Positions 9,073 through 18,398 of a stretch of DNA of 49,103 nt are shown here, one piece after another (position 1 is the stretch's first letter; each line of letters opens with the position of its first letter). Source of the DNA: Deltaproteobacteria bacterium (GTDB taxonomy: Bacteria > Myxococcota > B64-G9). The notes beneath the pieces were generated by a model. The model was given only the letters and a program-made list of their open reading frames with translations, ran no database searches and was not told where the DNA came from. A program made the translations under genes and the position numbers. Where the stretch lies: NCBI GenBank assembly GCA_016935365.1, contig JAFGRB010000235.1, positions 1-49,103 on the forward strand. The letters run 5' to 3'.

Positions 9073-9288
9073 TCAGAGCGCGATCGGCTTGTAGGCCAGC
9101 ATCTTCTCCACGACCTCCTCCGCGGTCAGGTCCGTGTGGAAGGCATACTCCTGCACGTGGGCGAAAGGACAGGGGACGTCTTTTTCGATCTCGGCGATGA
9201 GCACCTCGGACTCACGCTTGCTCCACTCGCACTTCCGCAGCTCGATCACGCGCTCGACGAGCTCCTGCCTGGTCAGCTCGGGCATCAC
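9073..9288 (-). CDS. bacteriocin-immunity-like small protein
   Basis: A 71-residue acidic protein starting ELTRQELVERVIELRKCE and ending LTAEEVVEKMLAYKPIAL. The N-terminal REELxxLVxxI-C pattern and the C-terminal T-EEIVxK-L-YKPI-L pattern are those of small proteins annotated as colicin/pyocin (E9-type) immunity. The usual structure is a four-helix bundle that binds a nuclease toxin. A good ribosome site (GGAGGTCGTG on the minus strand) precedes ATG 9288. It converges on the Imm35-like gene with 28 bases between; no toxin is in view. Confidence 0.6.
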   Translation of the reverse strand: MMPELTRQELVERVIELRKCEWSKRESEVLIAEIEKDVPCPFAHVQEYAFHTDLTAEEVVEKMLAYKPIAL

Positions 9289-9573
9289 GACCTCCTGACA
9301 GGAGCATGCTCCAGCACTGCTTGACGATCGACATGCGGCCGGGAAGATCGCGCGTCTGGATGCAGCGTCGGAGAGACGAGCCCATGTGAGGATTCTTCAC
9401 AATGTGGCACCGGGGTACGGGGTGGATGAGAGGGATACGAGTTCGGTGGTCTTCCGTGGTCACCGTGCCCATTAGCTACCTGGGCATCCGGGTCTTCTAG
9501 GTCGCGACTTCTTCCGCATGCCCAGCGCGTTCTGTTGCTGAGCGTCTGCGCTCTCAGCTCGGCGTGTTTTCCC

Positions 9574-9600
9574 TTGACATGCACGCCTATTTGATATAGC
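9574..9600 (+). promoter_or_regulatory. candidate sigma70 promoter for the sensor kinase
   Basis: A perfect TTGACA (9574-9579) is followed after 15 bases by TATAGC (9595-9600). It lies about 140 bases before the kinase start in the 450-base gap 9289-9739. The -10 match and spacing are only fair. The rest of this gap holds the palindrome at 9680 and nothing else I can name. Confidence 0.4.
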
Positions 9601-9679
9601 CATCTTACCCGCCAGGGGTGTTGACTCAGAAAATAGGCGGGGGAGAGCATGGCTGGTCCTTGAGGCGGACAGTACATTG

Positions 9680-9693
9680 CAATACATGTATTG
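9680..9693. promoter_or_regulatory. 14-bp perfect palindrome upstream of the sensor kinase
   Basis: CAATACATGTATTG is a perfect dyad centred at 9686/9687, about 47 bases before the kinase ATG and downstream of the candidate promoter. Size and place suit an operator for a dimeric repressor. No regulator is identified. Confidence 0.45.
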
Positions 9694-9739
9694 TCGGCAA
9701 CCGCGAGTCAGGGTAAGTCGATGCTCTGCGAGAGGAGTT

Positions 9740-11800
9740 ATGAGCGAGGGAGATCGAAAGCTCGGCGAGGTAGTGTGCTCTTCGGATACGGATCGAGACA
9801 TCGCGTCGAATGAGGTCACACGACTCGACGCGACTTTCGAGATGATCCGGAGATTGTGCCAGCTGTCCTCATCCGCAGCCGAGGAGTGCGAGCAGCGCTT
9901 TTTCGAGATCCTGACGGACTCTCTGGGGATCGACAGCGCGGCCATCCTCGAGCACGAGCCGCGAGAGGGCGTCCATCGGCTCCGGGCCGGTCTGGGATGT
10001 CCCCCGGGCAAGCAGATCGCCCTGCCCGGACCGCACGCCGGTGCCTTTCACCTCGCAGCTCCCGGGACGCCAGGGCCGCTCGCCGAGAGCCTGCGCCAGG
10101 CTGCGGGTGTCCAGCATGTCATCTGGGTCCTCGACCTGGATTCCGGCAAATCGCTCCTGCTTGGCAGTGCGAATGGGCAGACAGCTCGCCGGTTCTCGCT
10201 CGACGCGTCCTGTTGGGATCTCGCCGCTTCCGCCCTGGCCCTCTACGTCATGCTCGGCGAGATCTCCGGCAAGCGCAGCGCCTCGTTGGCCAGGTGCGAC
10301 TCCAATCTGGTGCTGGTGATCAGGGCCGACTCGACCATCGGGGACGTGAGTCAATCCACGGAGCAGATCCTGGGCTTTGGCGCCAAGGACCTGGTGGGCA
10401 GCCGGGCCGTCGATCTCATCCATCCTGAGGATGCCGCACGGATCCGGCTGAGTTCCGAGCAGGCGCTGCGAGAGAGCGGCTCAGGCCCAGTCGAGATCCG
10501 CCTTCGACACGCGGACGGCTCCTGGCGCTTTTTCGAAGCCATGGTCAGCGACCTGCTCGACGATCCGGCCGTGGAAAGACTGGTCATCGACGCGCGCGAC
10601 ATCACCGAGCGAAGGTTGCTGGAGGAAGAGCGAGAGATCCTGGTCCGCGACATGGGAGAGCGGGTCAAGGAGCTGTGCTGCATGTATGAGGTGGCCGACG
10701 CGGTGCGCGAGTCGGCGACCCCGGAGGGCGTGTTCTACAAGATCGCCGCGCTCCTCCCCTCGGGCTGGCGATACCCCGAGATCGCGCGAGGCCGGGTGGT
10801 CTTCGACGACGAGTGCTATGTGACAGAGCCATTTATGGAGACCGACTGGAAGCAGTCGAGCGACATCGTCGTCAGCGGCCTTCGGCGAGGCGCGGTGGAG
10901 GTGTTCTATCTCCAGCAGCGGGCCGAGGCAGACGAGGGGCCGTTCTGCCAGGAAGAGAGGCTGCTCCTGGACAATATCGCGCGCACCGTGAGCGAGATGG
11001 TGGAACGAAAGCAGGTGGAGGAGGCGCGGGACGAGGCCGAGAGAGAGCTGGAGGAGCAGAAAGCCCTCTCCATCGTCTCGGATCGGCTGCGTTCCCTGGG
11101 AGAGATGGCGGCGGGGATTGCACACGAGCTGAACCAGCCCCTGGTCGGCGTGCGCGGACTGGCAGAGCACATCCTGATCGGCCTGGCGAGAGGCTGGAAG
11201 TTCACCGATGAGTCGATTCGGCAGAAGATACAGCTCATCATCGAGCAGGCTGAGAGGATGACCCACATCATCGAGCATGTGCGCGTGTTCGCCAAGGAGG
11301 CGGGCAAGCCGGAGGTTAGAAGGATTCGGGTAAACGATGTGATCCTGTCGAGCGTGGGGCTGGTCAGCGCCCAGTTGAAGGCCCGGGGAGTGGAGCTGGA
11401 GCACGAGCTCGCCGATGGACTTCCGGACGTTCTGGCAAACCCATTCTCGCTGGAGGAGGTCATCTTGAATCTCATCAGCAACGCCCGAGATGCGGTCGAG
11501 GAGAAGATCAAGCAAGGCGCGTCCTCTTCGAAACCCATGATCACGCTCAAGACGCGCCATGATACGGCTGCCGGCCATTCGGTGAAGATCGACGTGATCG
11601 ATCACGGCATCGGCATCCCCGCGGATGTGCTCCCGAAAGTGTTCGATCCCTTCTTCACCACGAAGGGCCCCGACAGGGGCACGGGGCTCGGGTTGGCGGT
11701 CTCGAGATCGATCGTCGAGGAGTGCGACGGGTTGATCGAGATCCGGTCCTCGAAAGGCGAGGGCACCACGGTCACCCTGTCGTTGAAGGCGGTGCCATGA
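9740..11800 (+). CDS. soluble PAS/GAF sensor histidine kinase
   Basis: ATG 9740 is chosen because AGAGGAGT lies just upstream. About 686 residues and no membrane segment, so a cytoplasmic sensor is likely. Order: a GAF-like N-terminal region (about 30-190), a PAS domain (about 200-310, with IEIRLRHADGSWRFFEA-like strand and DITERR end), a second GAF-like segment (CMYEVADAV...WRYPEIA), a short coiled coil, HisKA (GEMAAGIAHELNQPLVG; phospho-His in AHELNQP) and HATPase_c (NLISNARDAV, DHGIGIP, FFTTKGP, GTGLGLAVS). It overlaps the next gene (ATGATGA), an NtrC-type regulator, and is surely its partner. The signal sensed is unknown. Confidence 0.88.
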   Translation: MSEGDRKLGEVVCSSDTDRDIASNEVTRLDATFEMIRRLCQLSSSAAEECEQRFFEILTDSLGIDSAAILEHEPREGVHRLRAGLGCPPGKQIALPGPHAGAFHLAAPGTPGPLAESLRQAAGVQHVIWVLDLDSGKSLLLGSANGQTARRFSLDASCWDLAASALALYVMLGEISGKRSASLARCDSNLVLVIRADSTIGDVSQSTEQILGFGAKDLVGSRAVDLIHPEDAARIRLSSEQALRESGSGPVEIRLRHADGSWRFFEAMVSDLLDDPAVERLVIDARDITERRLLEEEREILVRDMGERVKELCCMYEVADAVRESATPEGVFYKIAALLPSGWRYPEIARGRVVFDDECYVTEPFMETDWKQSSDIVVSGLRRGAVEVFYLQQRAEADEGPFCQEERLLLDNIARTVSEMVERKQVEEARDEAERELEEQKALSIVSDRLRSLGEMAAGIAHELNQPLVGVRGLAEHILIGLARGWKFTDESIRQKIQLIIEQAERMTHIIEHVRVFAKEAGKPEVRRIRVNDVILSSVGLVSAQLKARGVELEHELADGLPDVLANPFSLEEVILNLISNARDAVEEKIKQGASSSKPMITLKTRHDTAAGHSVKIDVIDHGIGIPADVLPKVFDPFFTTKGPDRGTGLGLAVSRSIVEECDGLIEIRSSKGEGTTVTLSLKAVP

Positions 11801-13173
11801 TGAGGAACGAGCATCCGATGCGGGTCCTTCTCGTCGACGACGAGGACATCGTACGCCGCACCATCGGCGATTACCTTCTCCAGATGGGGCTGCACGTGGA
11901 CGATGCCCCCGACGGCAACATCGGCCTGGAGATGATCGAGAAGGTCGAATACGACCTGGCGCTGGTCGATATCCGGATGCCCGGAATGGATGGGCTCAGC
12001 TTGTTGCGCAAGATCCGGGATATCAGACCCGACATCTCGGTGATCATCATCACCGGCCATGGGAACATGGAAGCCGCCATCCAGGCGCTCAGACTCGGCG
12101 CGGTGGATTTCTTGACCAAGCCGATCAAGCTGCTCGAGCTAGACGCCTTGCTCGAGAAGTCCGCGCGATTGCAGAGCCTGCGCCAGGACAAGCGCCGTCT
12201 CAGAGAGACCATCGGCGGACTCCAGACTCTGGAGTGCCTCCGCAAGCGAAACCGGCAGATCATTGGGACCAGTCAGGCGACGCAACGAGTGAGAGAGCGG
12301 ATCAAGCTGGCGGCCATGGCGGGCTGTGATACGATTCTGCTCACAGGCGAGACGGGCACCGGAAAGGAAGTGGCCGCGCGCGAGATTCATTTCCTGGCCG
12401 AGGCGGAAGATAGCCCTTTTATCGCGGTGAGCTGTCCGGCCTTGCCCGAGTCGCTGGTGGAGAGTGAGCTGTTCGGCCATGTGAAGGGGGCATATACCGG
12501 CGCCACGGAGAACCGGGCGGGGTACTTCGAGCTGGCAGACGGCGGAACGCTCTTTCTGGACGAGGTGGCCGAGCTCTCTCCCCGCGCCCAGGCCAAGCTG
12601 CTCAGGGCTCTGGAGACCCGGACGGTTCGGCGGGTGGGCGGCTCGAAGGAGATCCTGGTCGACCTCCGCGTCGTCGCCGCCACGAATGTCTCTTTGGAGG
12701 AATGCGTGGAGGCGCGCAGGTTTCGCCGCGACCTCTTCTATCGCTTGAACGTCTTCTCGATCCACCTGCAGCCCTTGAGGGAGCGCCGTGAGGACATCAT
12801 GCCGCTGGCAGAGAACTTCCTGGCTGGCTATGCCGAGGGAAAGGGGCTTCGCTTCGACGGCATTGCACACCAGACCCGGGAGGTCTTGATGGGCTATGAC
12901 TTCCCGGGCAACGCCAGGGAGCTCCGGAACCTGATCGATCACGCGGCGATACTGGCGGGATCCGGCCAGATCAAACCGGAGCACATCTGTCTGCCGAGAG
13001 CGCGGGATGTGGGCACCGAGGCCCTCGACGTCCGTCCCGGCCTATCCGGGGAGCGCGAGAGGATCTTGGAAGCGCTGGATGCGTGCAAGTGGAATCGCAG
13101 GCAGACCGCGAAGCGGCTCGGTGTCACATATGCTGCGCTGCGATACCGGATGAAGAAACACGAGATCGAGTAG
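11797..13173 (+). CDS. NtrC-type sigma54-dependent response regulator
   Basis: ATG 11797 overlaps the kinase stop. The receiver domain (1-120) has DDE near the start, the phospho-acceptor Asp in LVDIRMPGMDG and the conserved Lys in LTKPI. The AAA+ domain has Walker A GETGTGKE, a sigma54-contact loop in the form GAYTGAT (Tyr replaces the usual Phe), Walker B GGTLFLDEV and an arginine-finger region FRRDLFYRLN. The C-terminus is a Fis-type helix-turn-helix (WNRRQTAKRLGVTYAALRYR). About 458 residues. It is expected to activate -24/-12 promoters such as those found before 13266, 15350 and 27363. Confidence 0.92.
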   Translation: MMRNEHPMRVLLVDDEDIVRRTIGDYLLQMGLHVDDAPDGNIGLEMIEKVEYDLALVDIRMPGMDGLSLLRKIRDIRPDISVIIITGHGNMEAAIQALRLGAVDFLTKPIKLLELDALLEKSARLQSLRQDKRRLRETIGGLQTLECLRKRNRQIIGTSQATQRVRERIKLAAMAGCDTILLTGETGTGKEVAAREIHFLAEAEDSPFIAVSCPALPESLVESELFGHVKGAYTGATENRAGYFELADGGTLFLDEVAELSPRAQAKLLRALETRTVRRVGGSKEILVDLRVVAATNVSLEECVEARRFRRDLFYRLNVFSIHLQPLRERREDIMPLAENFLAGYAEGKGLRFDGIAHQTREVLMGYDFPGNARELRNLIDHAAILAGSGQIKPEHICLPRARDVGTEALDVRPGLSGERERILEALDACKWNRRQTAKRLGVTYAALRYRMKKHEIE

Positions 13174-13209
13174 GCGCTGAAAGGAGGCCCGGATCGTGCT
13201 TCTCCCACC

Positions 13210-13225
13210 TGGCATGATTCTTGAT
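13210..13225 (+). promoter_or_regulatory. candidate sigma54 (-24/-12) promoter, variant
   Basis: TGGCATG-ATTC-TTGAT: a full -24 box at the right spacing, but the -12 box reads TTGA instead of TTGC. It is 40 bases before the ATG of the small coiled-coil gene at 13266, in the 92-base gap after the NtrC-type gene. Confidence 0.45.
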
Positions 13226-13265
13226 TGCTGCGACGGCTGCGCCGTGGACAGGCGAGGAGATTGCC

Positions 13266-13643
13266 ATGTCGAGGGAGGAATGGAGCATGGGTCCGGGCGG
13301 GGCGGTCGACACGTCCGGGATGGCCGAGAGAGTTGGGGCTGCGACTCTCCTGGAGGACATCGGAAAGCTCTCAGCGGTGGTCTGCGACATGAAAGTGGAG
13401 CTCTCCCGACTCCAGCGAGAGCGGGACACCATGGCCGGAAAGGTTCAGGAGCTGGCCCGGGCCATCGCCTCTTCGGAGCATCGGGTCTACGAGCTCATGC
13501 AGCTCAACGACCGGTTCCGGAAAGAAAGGGACGTGGCGGTCGAGGAGATCGGTTCTCTGAGCGAGCAGTACTCGAGCGCGCTGGAGATGATCGAGAGACT
13601 TCGCGGCAAGATCGAGGACCATGCTCAGGTGTTGCATGAGTAA
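13266..13643 (+). CDS. small coiled-coil protein
   Basis: A 125-residue protein from ATG 13266 with GAGGAG six bases upstream. Residues from about 30 to the end are heptad-like ([18 protein letters not shown], then [19 protein letters not shown]) and predict a long coiled coil. There is no signal peptide or membrane segment. It stands alone between two sigma54 activators behind its own weak sigma54 promoter, and resembles in kind the coiled-coil proteins at 32490, 33176 and 37089. Function unknown; a structural or scaffold role is a guess. Confidence 0.7.
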   Translation: MSREEWSMGPGGAVDTSGMAERVGAATLLEDIGKLSAVVCDMKVELSRLQRERDTMAGKVQELARAIASSEHRVYELMQLNDRFRKERDVAVEEIGSLSEQYSSALEMIERLRGKIEDHAQVLHE

Positions 13644-13702
13644 CACGGACAAGCCATCGGTCGTCTGGTGGAAGTAGACAACGGGAGCAAGATACCGCGT
13701 TC

Positions 13703-15145
<1,443 letters not shown>

Positions 15146-15284
15146 GATCCCTTTCCCGCAAGCGCGGGGTCCTGGGTAGTATCTGGACACAGGCTGGGGA
15201 GAAATGGGCCAGATCGGCCCCAGGGAAGCCGGGGCTCCGGAGCGCCCACGCAGCGATCACGGCGAAGGTGGAGAGTCTCCGGCC

Positions 15285-15300
15285 TGGCACCAGGCTTGCA
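15285..15300 (+). promoter_or_regulatory. sigma54 promoter of the mam operon
   Basis: TGGCAC-CAGGC-TTGCA is a full match to the -24/-12 consensus, with GG and GC separated by exactly ten bases. It lies 50 bases before the ATG of the mamL-like gene and directs transcription into the operon. The 139 bases upstream hold a 10-bp palindrome (GCTCCGGAGC, 15234-15243) that could be an activator site. Confidence 0.85.
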
Positions 15301-15349
15301 GAGCAGCCCTCCGCCACCTGTCTCGGCGAGTGTGAGGCGCTCGGATACC

Positions 15350-15619
15350 ATGGCTCGACTCTTTTTGGTAGTTGCCATCACGATCGCCACCGTGGCTTTT
15401 GCCATGGCGAACATGCACTTCGTCGCGCTCAGCCCGGTGATCGGCCAGCCGGTGCAGATCCGCCTGATCTTCCTGCTCGTATGCTGTTTTCTGGCTGGCA
15501 TGTTTTCGACTTGGTTCTGCATGATGGTGAGAAAAATTCGCATGAAGCGCCGCTCCGTGCAGGCCTCGGCCAGGAGGGAGATGCGGAGTGATTTCGAAAG
15601 ACAGCTCGAGATGGAGTGA
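15350..15619 (+). CDS. mamL: MamL-like / LapA-type two-helix membrane protein
   Basis: An 89-residue protein with two membrane helices (LFLVVAITIATVAFAMAN and IRLIFLLVCCFLAGMFSTWF) and a strongly basic tail (RKIRMKRR...). This is the architecture of LapA/DUF1049 proteins and of MamL, a small two-helix protein with a cationic C-terminus needed for magnetosome membrane formation. It is first in the operon, right behind the sigma54 promoter. The neighbours mamI, mamQ and mamB (the other membrane-formation genes) support the MamL assignment; from sequence alone a general LapA protein is also possible. Confidence 0.6.
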   Translation: MARLFLVVAITIATVAFAMANMHFVALSPVIGQPVQIRLIFLLVCCFLAGMFSTWFCMMVRKIRMKRRSVQASARREMRSDFERQLEME

Positions 15620-15646
15620 GCTCGTCTCGCGACCAGGAGAGCCCTG

Positions 15647-15874
15647 ATGTTGAAGGTCATCGGAGGAGCCGCGATCGTCGGCGCGTTTTTCGGAGCCATG
15701 GCGGTCGAGATCGCAAATCGCTACTGGCCGGACTTGATCAAGAACATCGAGAAGAAGGCCAGGGACACCACCCGGACTTTTCTCGACGCGTTCTGGGATG
15801 GATACGGGGACGCCTCTTCTGGCGAAAGAGAGAAGGAAGCGACGCGGAGGGATCAAGGTGACCTCCCATCCTGA
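15647..15874 (+). CDS. small protein with one N-terminal membrane helix
   Basis: 75 residues from ATG 15647 (AGGAGA seven bases upstream). Residues 4-20 are a Gly/Ala-rich hydrophobic stretch (VIGGAAIVGAFFGAMAV) that could cross or tuck into a membrane; the rest is charged and helical. I do not recognise the family. Its place, second in the mam operon, suggests an organelle-membrane protein. Confidence 0.7.
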   Translation: MLKVIGGAAIVGAFFGAMAVEIANRYWPDLIKNIEKKARDTTRTFLDAFWDGYGDASSGEREKEATRRDQGDLPS

Positions 15875-15893
15875 TTCCCAATAAGGAGATCCG

Positions 15894-16271
15894 ATGGCAA
15901 GCACGGCAGGAGGATTTGGCGCGGCAGACGGGACCGGTCCGCTGCTGTCTCACGTGACATCCACCAGCGGGGCCACGAGCGCGAGCGCTGCAGCCCCGGG
16001 CACGGCGTCGGGAGCGGCGCTTGGCACGACGGCCAAGACTGCGACCATGTCGAAGATACTCGCGCTCGGAGCGACCGGGAGCGCGATTCTCGGATTTGCG
16101 CTGATCGCCGCGGCGGCCGTTTGCGCTGGATACCTGGGCTACAAGCTGGTCCACCTCGCGCTCGGAGAGGAGGACGCGGAAGGGTCGGTAGCGGCTGGAA
16201 AGAGAGCCTCCAGGCAGAAAGCCAAGACGACAGCGGCCGGTGCACAGACCGTCTCGCTGGACAACCTGTAG
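15894..16271 (+). CDS. Ala/Gly/Thr-rich single-helix membrane protein, Mms-like in layout
   Basis: 125 residues, start ATG 15894 behind AAGGAGA. The N-terminal 60 residues are Ala/Gly/Ser/Thr-rich and uncharged, followed by a membrane helix (ILGFALIAAAAVCAGYLGY), an acidic patch (GEEDAEG) and a basic tail. The layout (low-complexity lead, one helix, short acidic C-terminal part) recalls Mms6/MamD-type magnetosome proteins, but the Leu-Gly repeat that marks those is absent. I therefore call it Mms-like only in shape. It could help shape the crystal or simply be a membrane anchor. Confidence 0.65.
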   Translation: MASTAGGFGAADGTGPLLSHVTSTSGATSASAAAPGTASGAALGTTAKTATMSKILALGATGSAILGFALIAAAAVCAGYLGYKLVHLALGEEDAEGSVAAGKRASRQKAKTTAAGAQTVSLDNL

Positions 16272-16303
16272 CTCCAGCGAGCAGCAGAGGGCAAGCAGAG
16301 GCG

Positions 16304-16420
16304 ATGCTGACTTTCTTGCTGCTCATCGTGCTGGGTTTGTTCGTCTTCTTTCTGTCCGGAAAGGTCATTCGGCAGAGAGCCGAGATCAGGCGACTCAGGA
16401 GAAGACTGATGAAGTCCTGA
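16304..16420 (+). CDS. 38-residue single-pass membrane miniprotein
   Basis: ATG 16304 to the TGA at 16420: one helix (FLLLIVLGLFVFFLSG) then a basic amphipathic tail (RQRAEIRRLRRRLMKS). The tail pattern resembles that of the 41-residue protein at 26196 and the tail of the MamL-like protein. Small size makes this call less sure, but it fits neatly between neighbours (32 and 43 bases) and keeps the operon's strand. Confidence 0.55.
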   Translation: MLTFLLLIVLGLFVFFLSGKVIRQRAEIRRLRRRLMKS

Positions 16421-16463
16421 TTCATGCGCGCTGGATCGGCAAGGCGCTCGGTGGTGATGACCC

Positions 16464-17432
16464 ATGAGCGGTAACAAGAGATTCTGCGAGCAGAACTTCA
16501 AGATCTGGCTGGCGTTCATGATGGGGATGGTGATCGTGGTGGTCGCGATTGTCTTCTTCGACCGGGCCCTGGGCGTGGGCCGCCCGTCGGAAACGCCCCA
16601 TCCCGTCGAGAGTGGGTATGGGTCTGAGCCTTCCGCCCAGAATCAACCCGTCAGTTATCTGGCGCTGCAGGGCGGCAAGAGCGCATCCGGGGCCTGGCTG
16701 GGCATCGAAGCGACGGATATCTCCGCCGCGACAGCCGAGAAGTTGGGGTACGAGATCTCCACGGGCATTCTCGTCAGCCGGATCGTGCCGGGTTCGCCTG
16801 CAGAGAGCGCGGGTCTCCGGATCGGAGACATCATCTACGAGTACGACTACCAGAGCGTCGACAGCGTGGCAGACTTCTCCAGCCAACTCAGCAAGACGAG
16901 CCCGGACACCCGCGTGAAGCTCGCCCTGCTTCGCGATGGTGAGCGCGAGGTCGTATACGTGGTGCTGGGTGAGATGGACGCAGCCGCTCGGGCGATACAC
17001 AGCATTGCCGGGCAGGCGGTTCCCCAAGACCAGAAATGGGGAATCGTCGTCTCCGAGTTGAGCGATTCCTTGCGCAGGGCCTATGGGATTCCGAGAGAGC
17101 AGCAAGGCGTGTTGGTGGTGAAGGTCATTCCGGGGACCGCCGCGGACAAGGCGGGTCTGGGAAGCGGGGACGTCATCCAGCAAATGGACAGGACGCAGGT
17201 GCTCGGCCTGGCCGATTTCTTCGAGGCACTCGAGTCGTCCGGCAACCACATCTTGTTGAAGGTCTACCGGGACGGAGCAGTTCGTTTCGTTCACATCGTC
17301 GCAGCTTCGCCGTTCATGCCGGTCGGCGGCAATTCCTCGGAGGATGACGACGGGCTGAAGGGTCGGCCAGCGCAGATCCCTCCAATGGGCAAGCCCGAAC
17401 CCTCGACGGTCGAAAAGGTTCAGGGCGTGTAG
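16464..17432 (+). CDS. membrane-anchored double-PDZ protein (MamP / MamE C-terminal-like)
   Basis: 322 residues: one N-terminal membrane helix (WLAFMMGMVIVVVAIVFF), then two PDZ domains (about 70-170, SGAWLGIEATD...GSPAESAGLRIGDII; and about 190-285, KWGIVVSEL...GTAADKAGLGSGDVI). There is no protease domain and no CxxCH heme motif, unlike MamP of Magnetospirillum. The tail carries KGRPAQIPPMGK, a motif shared with the large PDZ protein at 21834. In magnetosomes, PDZ proteins sort cargo and tune iron redox state. It precedes the MamO-like pseudoprotease by 33 bases and may form a split MamE-like unit with it. Confidence 0.75.
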   Translation: MSGNKRFCEQNFKIWLAFMMGMVIVVVAIVFFDRALGVGRPSETPHPVESGYGSEPSAQNQPVSYLALQGGKSASGAWLGIEATDISAATAEKLGYEISTGILVSRIVPGSPAESAGLRIGDIIYEYDYQSVDSVADFSSQLSKTSPDTRVKLALLRDGEREVVYVVLGEMDAAARAIHSIAGQAVPQDQKWGIVVSELSDSLRRAYGIPREQQGVLVVKVIPGTAADKAGLGSGDVIQQMDRTQVLGLADFFEALESSGNHILLKVYRDGAVRFVHIVAASPFMPVGGNSSEDDDGLKGRPAQIPPMGKPEPSTVEKVQGV

Positions 17433-17465
17433 AGGCACAAAGAGATGGAGAGCGTGCTCTAGGAA

Positions 17466-18398
17466 ATGATCTCGAAGCACTTCACAGGCTTTCTGACGTT
17501 TCTGATCGTTCTGAACGTCGCCATCCTGCTCTTCGCAGCGGTGGGAGTCGGCTGGCAGCAGATCGTCGACGTGCCGGTCCACATCCTGAGAGGCATGGGA
17601 GAACCTTTCCACAACAGGCTCGAGGGCGCCAGGACCGATGACAGCCAGAATGTCCAGCCGGTATCCGACGTCGTGAGCGACACCCATATCAAGCTCGTCT
17701 GCTCAGACGAGACATTCGCGGCGGCCGTGTCCAGAGTGCGCCCCGCCGTGGTGAACATCTCCTGCGAGCGCATCGAGCCCATGACGAGGGCGCCGGGGGG
17801 GATGCGTTTCGACGATCCGTATCAGGACCTGGCGATGCTGGGCGGCATCGGCTCTGGCATGGTCGTCCATCGCAGCGGATACATACTCACCTGCCACCAC
17901 GTCGTCTCGAATGCCACGAACATCTACGTCACGCCATTTGGGCCAAACGTCAAGCGCCACCGCGCTCGCGTCATCGCAAAGGACGAAGATCTCAACCTGG
18001 CCTTGCTCAAGATCAACACCACCGTTCTCCTCCCGGAAGTGACGACTGGAATGTCGGCCAAGATGGAGGTGGCCGATGTCGTGCTCGCCATCGGCAGCCC
18101 ATTCGGACTCGAGCAGAGTGTCACCCATGGGATCATCAGTGACAACGAACGCGATCTGCTGATCGGCGGCAAGCTGTTCAGCGGTATGTTGCAGACCGAC
18201 GTGCCCATCAATCGGGGATCTAGTGGCGGCCCCCTGATCAACATCAATGGAGAAGTGATAGCCATCAACATGGCCATCTACTCCATCTCCGGTGTCTACA
18301 ACGGCGTCAGCTTCGCGATGCCGATAGACAAGGCCAAGCCTTTTTTGGCGAAGACGATTCCCCTCCTCCACGAGGCGTCCAGTGAGGCTGTGAACTGA
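17466..18398 (+). CDS. mamO: membrane-anchored trypsin-like pseudoprotease (MamO/MamE-N-terminal-like)
   Basis: 310 residues with an N-terminal membrane helix (FLTFLIVLNVAILLFAAVGV) and a HtrA-type trypsin fold. The catalytic His is present (ILTCHHVVS) and so is the Ser (RGSSGGPL), but the triad Asp position is Asn (EDLNLALLKI, where active HtrA proteins have DLALLK). It should therefore be inactive or nearly so. A protease-like fold without activity is the known state of MamO in Magnetospirillum, where it binds metal and activates MamE. The stop overlaps the start of the CDF gene (TGATG). It lacks PDZ domains. Confidence 0.72.
   Translation: MISKHFTGFLTFLIVLNVAILLFAAVGVGWQQIVDVPVHILRGMGEPFHNRLEGARTDDSQNVQPVSDVVSDTHIKLVCSDETFAAAVSRVRPAVVNISCERIEPMTRAPGGMRFDDPYQDLAMLGGIGSGMVVHRSGYILTCHHVVSNATNIYVTPFGPNVKRHRARVIAKDEDLNLALLKINTTVLLPEVTTGMSAKMEVADVVLAIGSPFGLEQSVTHGIISDNERDLLIGGKLFSGMLQTDVPINRGSSGGPLININGEVIAINMAIYSISGVYNGVSFAMPIDKAKPFLAKTIPLLHEASSEAVN

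Noticed and set aside
9405-9420. TGGCAC as a sigma54 -24 box upstream of the kinase
   Set aside because: Ten bases after GG there is no GC; the downstream bases read TACGG. The -12 element is missing.
15894-16271. Naming the Ala/Gly-rich protein mms6 or mamD
   Set aside because: The Leu-Gly repeat that defines those proteins is absent; only the general layout agrees.
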